Assembly (NCBI GenBank): GCA_000499405.2
Contig: HG738138.1
Coordinates: 15,330,554 to 15,394,553, forward strand
DNA length: 64,000 nucleotides
Direction of reading: 5' to 3'
Source of the DNA: Onchocerca volvulus
Lineage: Eukaryota > Nematoda > Chromadorea > Rhabditida > Onchocercidae
Shown: one piece after another, positions 1 to 12,434 of the stretch
Layout of the letters: the number at the start of each line of letters is the position of its first letter
How positions within the stretch are numbered: the stretch's first letter is position 1
Made by a program: the position numbers and the translations under genes
The notes under the pieces: generated by a model
The model's database searches: none
Seen by the model: the letters and a program-made list of their open reading frames with translations, nothing else
What the model was told of the DNA's origin: nothing

Positions 1-614
1 TTATATAATACTCAAACACAACAGATGAGTATCAAATGAAGAAAATTCTGAATTATAAACTTCACTTTCCAGCAAAAATTTACAACAAATCATCATTACT
101 GAACCATTCTTACCTTCTATCAAACAAGAAGTCAATAATTATGCCATTTCATCTGTTTCAGATAGAAAAATTAGGAAAAAAGTAAAGTCTAAATTCCTTT
201 TCTTTTTAAAGCCTACACATTTCCCAACTGCAGATCACCTCCATCATCAGCACAATATTTGACAATTATTTCATTTTTCAATTTGAAGAACCAGCACTTT
301 ATAATACTGAAAATTTTAGAATAATGGAAATTATTCGGAAAATTTGCTAAAAAAGAACATGAACAATTAACTTCATTGGTTAGAAATAATTTATTTGGGA
401 TTTCAAACAATTATTTTAATCGTATCAATATTATGTAACAGAAACATTGAGAGAAAAAAAGAAAAGAAAAAAACAAGAATATGGTACAAAAACTGCCAAA
501 TACAGAGCAGAATATAAATAACTGGTAGCTCTAACAGGGAGTATCACATCGACCACATATACTATATGATATCATATCGTATATAAATAAATCTAATCAA
601 TAAAAAATTTATTT

Positions 615-1279
<665 letters not shown>

Positions 1280-1305
1280 TTAAATAAGTCTGGAAAAGAA
1301 AAAAT
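1280..1305 (-). promoter_or_regulatory. Predicted spliced-leader (trans-splice) acceptor of SEC61G
   Basis: On the minus strand a pyrimidine run ends in TTTTCCAG, with the AG at 1290-1291, ten bases before the SEC61G start codon. No open exon precedes it. Nematode mRNAs commonly receive a 22-nt spliced leader at such a site, so I infer a trans-splice acceptor. An ordinary 5'UTR intron would look the same. Confidence 0.5.
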
Positions 1306-1737
1306 TAAAATGAAGTTTAACCTTCACAAAGAAAATTTTGAACAGAATCCAAAACCTTAAATTTTTAATTTGAAAAGCAACACAGCCCAAAATCAGAACT
1401 GTTGTTATTTTTTGACATTTGCTATCTTATCACGATCATCTATCCTCAGTAACGTCAAATTATGAGATACAGCTAAAATCCATGCAGAAAAAAAAAAGAC
1501 CGGAATGTCCTATTTACCCAATTCTATATTCCTTGGGAAAGTGGCATTCAAAAAAAAGCTTACAGTCATAACCACGTACTTTTACTTCTACATTACATCT
1601 AAGCATGCTGATTTCCGAAAAGAACTTAAAATACCAATCTATCTTTTAACTCATCCAATCACTAACTCTTGTTCAAAAGTAGCTACTATGCATTCCAGAA
1701 TCTCTATAGAGGTGCCAAATCTATCGAAATGTCTAAA

Positions 1738-2140
1738 CTAATCTGGAAAGCTTAACTACAGACAATCTGACAACTAACCCGTACAGATAACATCTATTCA
1801 TACCGGCAACTCAGAAAATCTAATCTCCAACAATCTGGAAAAACTAGCCGTACCGGAACCTCAGAAATCTGCTTCCCGACAGTCCGAAACTCACTTCATG
1901 GCCAAATCGGAATCCTAGCCATACAGACAATTCAGGAATCTACTCTTTGGCAACCAGAAAAACCTATCTGTATATGGAGAATCAGACCTATTCTCCAATA
2001 ACTAGGAAACCTAGTCATACGAACAAATCAGAAACCTACTCTCCGATTACCCAGAAACTCCCCCTATGGACAACTCGGAAACCCATCCACACGGAAAATC
2101 CGGAACCCTAACCGCACGGACAACCACCGACCATCTCGTT
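1738..2140. repeat. Degenerate minisatellite, about 45-50 bp period, relatively GC-rich
   Basis: About eight imperfect units in head-to-tail order. Each carries versions of a core like CAGAAACCTACTCTCCGATA followed by a second half-core such as CATACGGACAACT. The clearest units start near 1935, 1983, 2028 and 2075. Units differ by many substitutions, and half-units (about 24 bp) also resemble each other. The tract is visibly richer in C and G than its flanks and has no long open frame. It lies 5' of SEC61G. It could be a relic satellite or an old mobile-element fragment. Confidence 0.7.
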
Positions 2141-4439
2141 CGCAACACAAATATATTGTGTCATTCTCCGATCATTTGGAAATTTGCTCAAATTCAATTC
2201 CACTAGGTTTTATAGACACAATGCCAAAAAACTATTTATAAGATATCTTATCATTTGTCTATTATTCATGTCATGCACTGTTTTATTTTTGTATTTCGTC
2301 TAGTTTCATTTCTTTAGCAACTCTTTTGCGCTACTCTTTTTTCCTACTTCTTCTAGTCATGTTATTTCTTTCTACTTTTCTCAGTTTTGCATTTGACTAA
2401 ATACTTCTTTTTGCCATGCAAAGTTTATTTAAAATATTTTGAATAAATTTCGAATTTATTAGTGCATTGTATAACTCAATAATTTGAAAAAATCCAAACA
2501 ATATTTTTCGTCTAGTTCTATTATGAACATGTGTCTCTTTTTTTTCGGAGCTCTACATAATTCCATTCTTCCCTTCCCTCCCCTTTTTTATGTTCTTCTC
2601 CTTTCTCTCCCTCTCCTATCTCAAACTTCTTCCAACATTTTGGCCATTTGTTCCTATGGAATTCAGGGAAAACTACAAAAGGATTTCACTATAGGATGCA
2701 AAATATCTCATTCAGCTTTATTTCTTTTATGATAATTTCGAATGAAATTATTATTGATAAATGATAAGTTGGGATAGCTTAGATGTTATCAGTAGCTGTA
2801 GTTCATAAAATGGAACATTTAGTCGTAATGGTTTAGGGTTATATTAGTCGTGATGGTTTTCCTAAATTCAGTGCTTTGCAAAGTTAGTGATTATTTTTTT
2901 TATCACTAATTGTTCAAAAACTTTAATTATTCAAATATTTCTAAGTTATTGAAATAGTTATCAAATTTAAATGAATTAGACTTCCTCTAGGAATCTTCGT
3001 TTTTTAGTTTTTTATTTTCTTTACACTTATTAAGGGTGGTAGTTTAATTAGTTGGTTAATAATTAGCAGTTGCATATATTACTTTGATTTGCTCTATTCT
3101 AGTATTATATCTGATGTTTCTGGATAGATCATTTCGGATTTACGGTTACTATGAGTTGGGATCCTTATTTTCATTATTTTCAGACATTCTGGAGTCGATT
3201 TTTCTTCCTATTATAAAATCTGGAAAATGCAGATGAAAAAATTCAAATATATCACAAGCTTAATCTTTAGTTTCCTTTCATTGCAAATGTTAATATAACT
3301 TCCAGTTTTCAGTCCTTACAAATCATTATCCTAGAATAAATTTTCAAATTTGTCTCAATTATTTCAGCATAGTGGAATTTACCAACAATCGGAAAGCTGA
3401 TTTTTTTTTTCTTTTTTTTTTTTAACCAACAGTTGGAAGTTCCCTTTACGACAGATTGAGAAGCTTTGTCTTCCTTCAAAAAGCTTTGCCTTTTTTTTAA
3501 AAAATTATTTCATTAATTAAATTAAATACATCCTTGACCTGATTTTGCTGGAATAAAATCGAAACTTTTTTTTTAAATTAATTTTTGCTAATATCTATGA
3601 AATCGAAGAATAGCCATTTACATTAGTGGGATAAAGTTAGACTAAAAGGTTAGGCTCAAATTAGCTAAGTTTAAACGAGAGATTAATTATTATTGATATT
3701 ATTTTCCTGCAAGCATTATAATTATCATACTAGTAATCTGAAAACACAAACTTACGTAACTTACGCTTATCACTTTAAATGTGTTACTCATTTTTTAGTA
3801 TTCGAACATTCACTTTATGCAGCTATGGTTATGCCTTTTTTTTTCGATGAGTAATTAAAAATGGTGAGAACTGAATTAAGTAATTTTGTACTGAATGAAA
3901 TCCGGAATCAAATGAATATGTGGAATGATATTCTCAATCTCCGGAAATATTCTTCGATTAGTATTATATCAATATTTCTTTATACTTGATTCTGATTTTT
4001 ACATGGTATCTTTTTTAATTTATAGTTAATTAAAACATTAATGAGCACATCGGTTTTGCCTAAAGAATTGACGAGAAAAGAAGGATAAAGGGAAAACATT
4101 CTTACGAAATGTGGAGAATTTAACAGAAATTTAATAAATTCCAAATTTTTGCAATCAAAAAGAGCAGAATTTTCATAAATTTCAATGAATTTTTCTTCAT
4201 AATGTAATTAGCTGTATGGAAGGGAGGAGAAGAATAAATATATTGGAGATCAGTTGTAATTGCTGTATAATTAATTACAGTTTCTTTTTTCTTTTGACTG
4301 AATAAATGATAGTGGAGTAAATGTCAAATTTTTGTAGATGCTCGATTCTTGAACTTTCAACTTTTTAATACCTAATTGTTGATTAAAATTTTCCCTTTCC
4401 ATTTTATTATTATATATGTTAGATGATTTGATTTATGAT

Positions 4440-4785
4440 AATACGCCATAAGACAAATGATTTTGCAAAAACCGCCATATTTACCGAAATGGATCAAGTA
4501 GTAAAGTTTTATAAGTGTATAATTAAGGTAGAAATAATTATTCAAATGCTTTCCTATTTCGAGTTATGATTTTTCGAAAAATCTGATAATAATCGATCAT
4601 AATTTTTCAATTTATGATATATGATAATTCTTATTTATGCTGTAAAATAAATGTAAGTTTTTATAAAAACAGCCACATTTACCAAAAATAGTTCTGGTCG
4701 TTAAATTTTATAAATGCATAATTAAGAAAGAAATAATTATTCAAACGCTTGCCTATTTCGAATTATGAGTCTCCAAATAATTGGT
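4440..4785. repeat. Diverged direct duplication, two copies about 200 bp apart
   Basis: Copy 1 (about 4460-4585) and copy 2 (about 4650-4775) share the same order of blocks: a CCATATTTACC-like block, then TTTTATAA(G/A)TG(T/C)ATAATTAAG, GAAATAATTATTCAAA(T/C)GCTT and CCTATTTCGA(G/A)TTATGA. Substitutions and small indels separate them. Each copy is about 125-130 bp and nothing in it looks coding. Confidence 0.7.
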
Positions 4786-6875
4786 CTTTATTTTTATTTC
4801 ATTTAATCTATAGGTGAAATATCCTAGTTGTTAACCGGATTAGTCAAATATTGTTTTTAAGATCCAACCAAAGTTATTTTAAATTAAAATTTCCGTTCGT
4901 TTTTTGTTCCAATCTTTCTCTTTTCATTAGCAGTGGAAGTGACAATGTCATCGATCATTTTACGATTGTCATTTGATTTTCAAGGAAATATTTTTCAGTT
5001 GTTCATCATGAAAGAATACGATTTTAATGGATACTAAAAATTGATAAAAATCGAAAAAAAAAAGGAACCTATTTTTTTCCCTGTTTTTTGAAATATTACA
5101 TAATTTTGAAAGAAAAAGATGGCAAAAAGAAACATGGGTTTTATTTTTTTAAAAAAAAGTCAAATTTTACCTTTATATTGATATTCGCTTTAAGATTCAA
5201 CGAATTATTACCAGTATTATTTGTATTATTTAATTCGAATATGACACAAATGGTAATTTTAGATAAAAGCATTTCAAGAAATGTGGAATTGATAATTTGC
5301 AATTATTATATATCAATTATATTTGTAAAAAGATTGCCTCATGATCAATTAAAAATTTAAAAAATTTAAAAAATATAAAAATGAGAAGGATAGAAACGTT
5401 CAGAAAAGAATTTTCGAGAAAAGAAGTTTTTAAGAAAATTTAGCAGATTTAAAATATTATAAAAAAGAGATGGGTGCGAAAAGAAACGCAAATGAAACGG
5501 GATTATTTTGATCTCCCAAAAACATGAAATTAAAATCTTTCGTGACCATATCGAATTCTTAATTAATCAAATATGTGAAAATTAAACGATTTAAAAAAAA
5601 AAAAAGCGATCCTTGAGAAACAGAATTTTGAAAAAAAAAAAACTTTTATTTGGATACGATCATATTTACCTGGAACTTCTTTTGTTGCACCGAATTTCTG
5701 TTCAAAACCGGAATGGAACCGGAATGATCACCCAATATTAATTTGGGAAGAATTTTGTTAATTTAGAGAATTAAATGAAAAGCTTAATTAACACTTCAAT
5801 GGAAAAAGTTCTTTAATGATGAAAAAGAAAAAATCAGATAAATTTTTACTAAAATAAGAGAGGTAAAGTCAAAAAAAAAAATAAATAAATAAATCCAAAA
5901 CTGCAAAAAATGGCTGTGCTAATTGTTCAGGAGAAATAAAACAGAAAAAAATTTTAGATTAAGCAAATTTAAAAATTTGATAATTTTGAAAAATGAAATA
6001 TTAATAAAATTAATGTGTGATATAGTAATAAGAGAAGGAAAAAGGAAGAAAGGAAAGGTAGAAAAGATTTAGAAATGATAAATATATTTTCGTGACTTTT
6101 CATTGTTCCATTTGTTAAAACCGCTTTAATTGCAGGAAATTTTCATTGTCAATTCATTTCAGTTCATTTCATTTCATTTCCTTTCGTATTTAACAAAAAC
6201 CGGTATTTTTTCATTATATAAATGCTGAAGCATAAAATGAATAAAATTTGTGAATTATGTCAAAAGAAAAAGGCAAAATGGTAGCAAAAGAAAGCTTTAT
6301 TTATTCTAAATGTTCAACTAAATTGATTACTTTATAATTTAAACGAAAAAATTGATTAATCAATTATGTTATTTTTCAAAAGGAATAAAAGATTTGGATG
6401 AAGAAAGAAGGAGATAATAGGGGATAAAAATGAAAGAGGAAAACAGAGAAAAGAAAACAAATGAAAAAAAGAGAATGAAAAAGTGGGAAAGAGAGAGAGA
6501 GAGAGAGATAAAGAAAAAGGAATAAATATTGAATGAAGAAAAAAATAATAAAAATTGCAAGAAAAGTTTTGAATAAATTATAATTTTTGAAACTCTGTTT
6601 CAATTTTTGAAATTTTTTTTCTTTTCCTTTTATTATCATAGTTATTTCTTGCTCTTTCCTTCTTTTTTTCTGTTTCTCCTTTTAGCTTTTCTTTTCTCTT
6701 TTTTTTTTCTTCAAATTTTGATTTGAAATAAACGTTTACTACAAATTAAAAAAATATATGAATAAATTATGGAGCAAATTATTCTTTCCTTACCTTTACA
6801 ATGTTGTTAACGATATGACTAATGTATGAATGAATGGCTCAACAAATCATCTTACAAAACAGGATTTATGACGTA

Positions 6876-6981
6876 CGTACACATACACACACACACGTAC
6901 ACACCTACACACACACACACCTGCAAACATACAAATTAGGGAGGGAGAGAGAGAGAGAGAGAGAGAAGGAAAGAGAGAGAA
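6876..6981. repeat. Compound (CA)n / (GA)n microsatellite
   Basis: Interrupted CA repeats (about 6876-6921) are followed after about 20 bp by a GA run (about 6941-6981). A separate short GA run lies at 6489-6510. Confidence 0.9.
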
Positions 6982-7167
6982 GTGGATGAAAAATTTATTC
7001 AAACTACTCTTTTCCATCAATCGTTGTCAAAAATTGCGTTCATATTTAGCGATATAGCCATCTCAGTTAACTTTAATCGTATTGAATATACAGATGGTTA
7101 TTATTATTATTTATTATAATAATAATTGTTATTATTACTAAGAAATAATAATAATTAATATCACTAT

Positions 7168-7266
<99 letters not shown>

Positions 7267-7276
7267 ATTATTATTA
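7168..7276. repeat. (ATT)n microsatellite, more than 30 units
   Basis: Nearly uninterrupted ATT/TTA trinucleotide repeat of about 105 bp with one small interruption near 7260. It ends about 145 bp upstream of the start codon of the secreted Kunitz-like gene, so length changes could affect its promoter or 5' region. Confidence 0.95.
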
Positions 7277-7420
7277 TGGGAATTAGATGCATTTATTAGC
7301 TTAAGTAGTTAATCATTTAAATAATAATATTCAGAAAATGATATTATAATATTAAACAGGACATCAACAAGCTGTTAGCAATTCGAACGGATAATATTTT
7401 CGATAATTATATCAACAACG

Positions 7421-8333
7421 ATGGTAATGATAGTGATAATAGTGGTAATGATGGTGATGATCGGATCAATGCATTATCATAATGCAGTTAATGCATTAAC
7501 ATTTCCGGATAATTTCGATTCATTTCTGGAAATGTTATTTGAACATACAGAATGTTAGTTTTTTCTTTTTTTTTCACTTGAAATTATTTATTTTATTTTT
7601 TGCTTTGTTTTATTTCCTTGAAATGGTTATCATTTCATTTTTTAAAGCAGTTTTTTCATTTATTTTTGAAAAAAAAATTCGATCATTATTTGTATAAATT
7701 GCAAGAAAAAAAGGAAAAATTAATAATCGAATTGCAGGCGAAGATTTTCTCTCGGATAACAAATGGTCCAACGTAGGTTTACGAAATTGCAAACCGTACG
7801 TATGTGACTTTCCACGTGAACTTTGCAGGCGGCCTGCAGCAAAATATCAGGACGAGACAAGTAATACATGCATTAAAATACCTGAAGATGTAAATTTCTA
7901 TTTGTTTTGAATATTTTCTTTTTTAAAATTATCAATAACAAAAATTTTTGCATAATTTTGCATATTTTATCAGTATTTTTTGACAATTTATAATGTTAAA
8001 ACTGATTATAGTAATTATTTCAAGAAATAATTTATTGGAATCTAAATATTAAAATATAAACTTACAATATACATATTTTTTAATATTTCAAACTTAAGCT
8101 TTTCTTTTAATTCTAAAAAATTTTCGATAAAAATTATTAAATTTTTTCAAAAAAAGGAATCACATTTTTTTTTGTAATTTAAAATTTTTTAAAATATAAT
8201 TATAGTGTTTAACCGCAGCAAATGGTGGAACACCATTAGCAACTACTAGTGCTAATTTGTTTATCAATAATAAAATTACAAATTCGAATATCGTAAGATC
8301 AAAATTAGCAACAACAAAAACACCAACAACAAT

Positions 8334-8370
<37 letters not shown>

Positions 8371-10648
8371 GCTATACCTTCATCGTCAACTAATAGCGTT
8401 AAAATTTCCACTGAAACATCATCATTTAATCCTATTAAAGGTTTATATATTATGTTTAATTTTTCGATTCAAATATTCACTGCAAATTTCAGTTCATTAA
8501 ACTGTAAATTTTATTTTATTAATGAAATTAATTTAATCCAGTCTTATATTTCTCAAGTGATTATGCCTGGAATTTTTGATAATTTAACAGGCGATATGTT
8601 AACCGTTAATATGAATCCTTTATTTGAACAGCATAAGATCTGAATTGAATATATATCACTACAATCTTAATTCTTTTTCCAGTAGTCTGAAATGTTTCAT
8701 CGATATTGTTTATTTCATCTTTACTATAGTTCAAATTTATGCTTGCGTTACATCTGCTATACTTTAAAATTTTATTTTTTTTGCAATTAATTCCCATTTA
8801 ATTTCTTGCGCCATTAATTCCTATTATTTTAGATTTTTTTAGAATTATTTCCGCTTCCCTAAGTTTATTTTTTGTTTAATTTAATTCATTTCGCTTATTC
8901 CAATCCGTTAAAATTTTTTTAAAAAATCAGTTTTTCTTGATCTTCAATTCTATAACCTCTCAATTACGAAAATTCTTATTCTTATGGGATCCATTCATTG
9001 TTTTGCTTATTCAACTTGAAAAATTTTTGAAATCAAATTTAAAAATAACTTTGCTCTAGCAGTATAATTTCATAGAAGTAGCGACGAAATCAATTGATAG
9101 CTCTGCTGATATCTGTAATTTGGATCAACCACAAGGAAGATTTTGTGGATTTCAAATTAAAGTAGCTTACAACAGGTTAATTTTTAAGTTTTAGTCAAAT
9201 TTAAAATTATCCAAATTTTCGGTTTACTTATCAATTTCATGTAATGATAGGCTATCATATCAAAAAATTATTTATCTATTAAAGTAATAACAATAGTAAA
9301 TAGTAAAAGTAATAATCTTTTGTGATGGCTATTTTAACCCATTTTAGAAAAGCTGTTGCAGGAGATTATTGCCATTATTTATTATTCTTATCTTAGCAAA
9401 TAGGTAATCATTTCAGTAGCTTATCATTACATGAGGAACAGCATAAAATTATCTTTAATAGAAAAGTAGCCATTAACAATTATCAGTAAAAATTTTATAT
9501 TTATTCGTTCTGTGGTATAATTTTTCGATAATTTTTTTAGGATTTTTTAAGAATGAAATGTAAAATTTGAAATTAAAAAGTGAAAATATTTTTTTAATCA
9601 ATAAATTTATCATCAACGCAGAAAGTATAAAATGAATTTTTCATTAATAATTGCCAATTCCCATTATCATATTTATTTTCTTAATAAACTTCATTCTTTA
9701 AAAAAAGGAAGAAAAAAATATTAATAATTTTAAAAATTGGAAAAATTTAGAATTTAATAATTTCATTTCTAAATATCATGTCATATTTTTTCAGAAATAA
9801 TGAACGATGTGAGCAATTTTGGTTTCCCGGTTGTCGTACAACTGAAACAAATCAAAATTTATTTGATACAGTAGAAGAATGCATGGAAAAAACTAGAATT
9901 TGTAAAGGTATATAATTTCTTATTGTAGGTTGAAAAGTTTTATTCCTAATTCGCAATGATTATTTATTCATACTATAATAATAGTTTTAATTCAAGATAA
10001 TGAATAAATGATTAGCTTTGCTCTGAGATTGTCAAAAAAATATTTCATATAATTCATTTATTGCTTAGATTAATTAATGAAATTTGAAATAAAATAATTT
10101 TATTCGATCAAATATAGCAAAACAGGATTTATTTATGTTAGTTTATTGGTAAATATCAGGAATCGGTATTGTCGAGCTGTTAACATGATTGAGGAATAAT
10201 ATTTTCAGGTACCGGATCCTTTGTACCATTCTTTACTACTCGTCATCCTGCTTTCATAGAGACACCATCACCACCGGTACCAGTGATAGCACCAGTTTTA
10301 GCAACTACTATGATTCCTCGAGCTATAGTACCAAGGATTATCGAACATACGTCAGCTAAACCCTGGGTATCATCAGCAACCCGATCATCACGCTTTCTAC
10401 CATGGTTTGGTGGAATTCCGAGTGAAGTAATAAATCCATATGTTCAAATTATTGAACCACAGGTGCAGCAGCCATATTGGCTGACTAATCATGCTGGTGC
10501 CGGATCGTTACTTGGTTTAATTTCCAACAGTATATCACAATTTACCGGTGGCGGATACGGCGGATCGGAAGAGACGACAGATGAAGGTGAAGGAGGTGGT
10601 TTATTCCAACAGATACCTCAATTTCTTCGTTTATTGCAAAGTGGATAG
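7421..10648 (+). CDS. Secreted protein with threonine repeat and divergent Kunitz domain, six exons
   Basis: Exons: 7421-7553, 7738-7860, 8219-8440, 9076-9175, 9795-9907, 10209-10648. All borders are GT/AG with matching phases, and 1131 nt give 376 aa plus TAG. Residues 1-25 form a signal peptide (Met/Ile/Val-rich core, cleavage expected after HNAVNA). Exon 2 carries cysteines at about 45, 62, 67 and 74. Exon 3 has about 12 consecutive Thr (ACA repeat). Residues 173-229 resemble a Kunitz/BPTI domain with Cys at 173, 183, 198, 206, 222 and 229 and the block CEQFWFPGCR. A phase-2 intron splits it between 192 and 193. Spacing differs from the usual 8-15-7-12-3 (here 9-14-7-15-6). The residue after the second Cys, normally the P1 contact, is Gly, so classical protease inhibition is doubtful. 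The last exon is Pro/Thr-rich, then Gly/Glu-rich (GGGYGGSEETTDEGEGGG). The start was chosen because it opens the signal peptide in frame. The target is unknown. Confidence 0.8.
8318..8371 (+). repeat. Coding ACA trinucleotide repeat (poly-Thr)
   Basis: A run of ACA codons within exon 3 of the Kunitz-like gene encodes a dozen threonines, next to further Thr/Pro codons. It is a coding microsatellite, possibly an O-glycosylated linker between the Cys-rich N-terminal part and the Kunitz domain. Antisense frames over it read as poly-Val and are artefacts. Confidence 0.85.
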
Positions 10649-12434
10649 ATGGAGAAATCTTTTCCTTTTTAATATTTTGTTTGTTCATTTGCGATACCGT
10701 TACAATCTCTTCCTTTATTTTTTTTCCCGTTTCACTGTATCAGATTAGCACAATAACTACAGTATCATAGCAAAATTAATACTGTAACTGGCGCTATTAC
10801 TGTAAGTTAGGCGTTAAATATTTGTTAACTTTGAATGATAGCTGTTTGCTCTTGTTCATCTGTAATTTTCTTTTTTTTTTTTTATATCATTGTTATCTTC
10901 AAATAATTATAAGAATTTAAGATATCTAGAATTTTAAAAAATGGATCTTAAAATTAGACTATTTTAAAGTCCTTCATATTTTCGATCATTGTAAGAAAAA
11001 CTGAGTTTTATCAGTTTGATTTTTAGCTAGAAAAATACTCAAATCAATTTCACACATATTCATTAATTCATAATATTTAGAAATTGGATACGATAAAAAG
11101 AAAAATTTTAGGAAAAAATATGATTTATTCTGGTTTTTCTATCAAAACCATGAAATTTCACCTGAGGTATCTAGAGCCATTTTGTATAATTCATCTACAT
11201 TTTAAGGCTAAAATAACAATTAGCAAGTTCCAATGGAAAATTTTGCGAAGAATTACAATTGATATGCTGCAAATTATTATATCTTCCACTTATTTTCTTA
11301 TAAAAATACTAAAAATTATAATAAGAGTATTAATGAATAATTGAGTGTGCAAAAAAGAAAGTTCATAATAATAATCTAAGCTTAAAAAAATTGAAATTTT
11401 AAATTTCATCTGGAATCAAATTATTATTGTTATTTCATTTCTGAAAAAAATCCAAAAAATTTAGATTTAAAATACATGTTTGAAATCATTTAATTCCAAC
11501 TATTTTTAACTTTTTTTTTTCTTTCTTGAAATTAACATAGAAAGTGGTAAATAAGTTATTTTTGATGTTTAGTACCGCAAATTTTTTAAGAATTTTCTTA
11601 TAAAATATATTCAAAACGCAAATTTTGTTAGATTTATTTGTACCAATATTGAATTGCTTTATTTCTTATTTGAATATTTTTATTCTTTTTTTAAAATAAT
11701 TTATTTATATTGTTGAACATTGTATTTATGTTATTCCTCACTGACATATATCTATTACTTAATTTAAAATATCTCTGAATTAATTTCCATATTTTTAAAC
11801 AATTTCGTTCAAAAACTGAATAAAAAAAATTTAAAATAAAAATTTTCGAGAAGTCTCTGATACAATTTAAGCAATAATATTAGAAAATAAACGGATAGAT
11901 ATCTGTGGAAATTGTTCAGAAGTTGTTGTAAAATTTTGATTCATCTATTAATTTGTAATTAAATCCGTAAATAATTAAGCACAATTTTACAATCCATATT
12001 TACCATGTTGTTATAATCATTCGCGACCTTTCTTGATAATATTTACTTATCATTAAATGATTAATTCCTTGCTAAAAAGACAAAAAAAAAAGTGGTCTTT
12101 CATAATAACAGTTTGTTTGTTTCCTTCATTTTTATCGTGTAATTCTATTTATTAATTAATTATACTACTAATACAAATTTTCCAAGATTAATACTTTTAT
12201 TCACTTTGTTTTTTCTTCAATTACAAATCTATAATTATGAAACTGAGTAATAATTTCAATGAACGATAAAATTTGAATTAAAATTGCTAATGAATTGTAA
12301 GTAATTTCATTTTCATTTTTTTAGATTTTTTTTCGGCAAATTAATTATAAATTATTTTTTAGTTTTAAAATTTGTAGATAAATGAATGAAAAGAGGTCTC
12401 AGAGAAAAATAATTCGAATAATTGATTTCTGATA
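10649..12434. other. AT-rich spacer between two convergent genes
   Basis: Lies between the 3' ends of the plus-strand Kunitz-like gene and the minus-strand GPCR. I see no exon-like island. The frame at 11084-11344 is low-complexity with no splice context. The 3' UTRs of both genes presumably occupy its edges, but no clear polyadenylation site can be assigned. Confidence 0.6.

Larger units (their letters stand above)
2141..7420. other. AT-rich spacer without a recognisable gene
   Basis: Apart from the duplication at 4440-4785 and the microsatellites listed separately, I see only AT-rich sequence, homopolymer runs and short chance frames. The frames at 2484-2732 and 5088-5360 are low-complexity and lack exon-like borders. 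Regulatory DNA for the divergent pair SEC61G (minus) and the Kunitz gene (plus) should lie here, but no specific site is evident. Confidence 0.6.

Noticed and set aside
213..410. Minus-strand frame of 65 codons downstream of SEC61G, with a fairly protein-like end
   Set aside because: No acceptor, partner exon or family resemblance; it lies where the SEC61G 3' UTR or spacer is expected.
8160..8411. Minus-strand frame with poly-Val
   Set aside because: Antisense shadow of the ACA (Thr) repeat exon of the plus-strand Kunitz-like gene.
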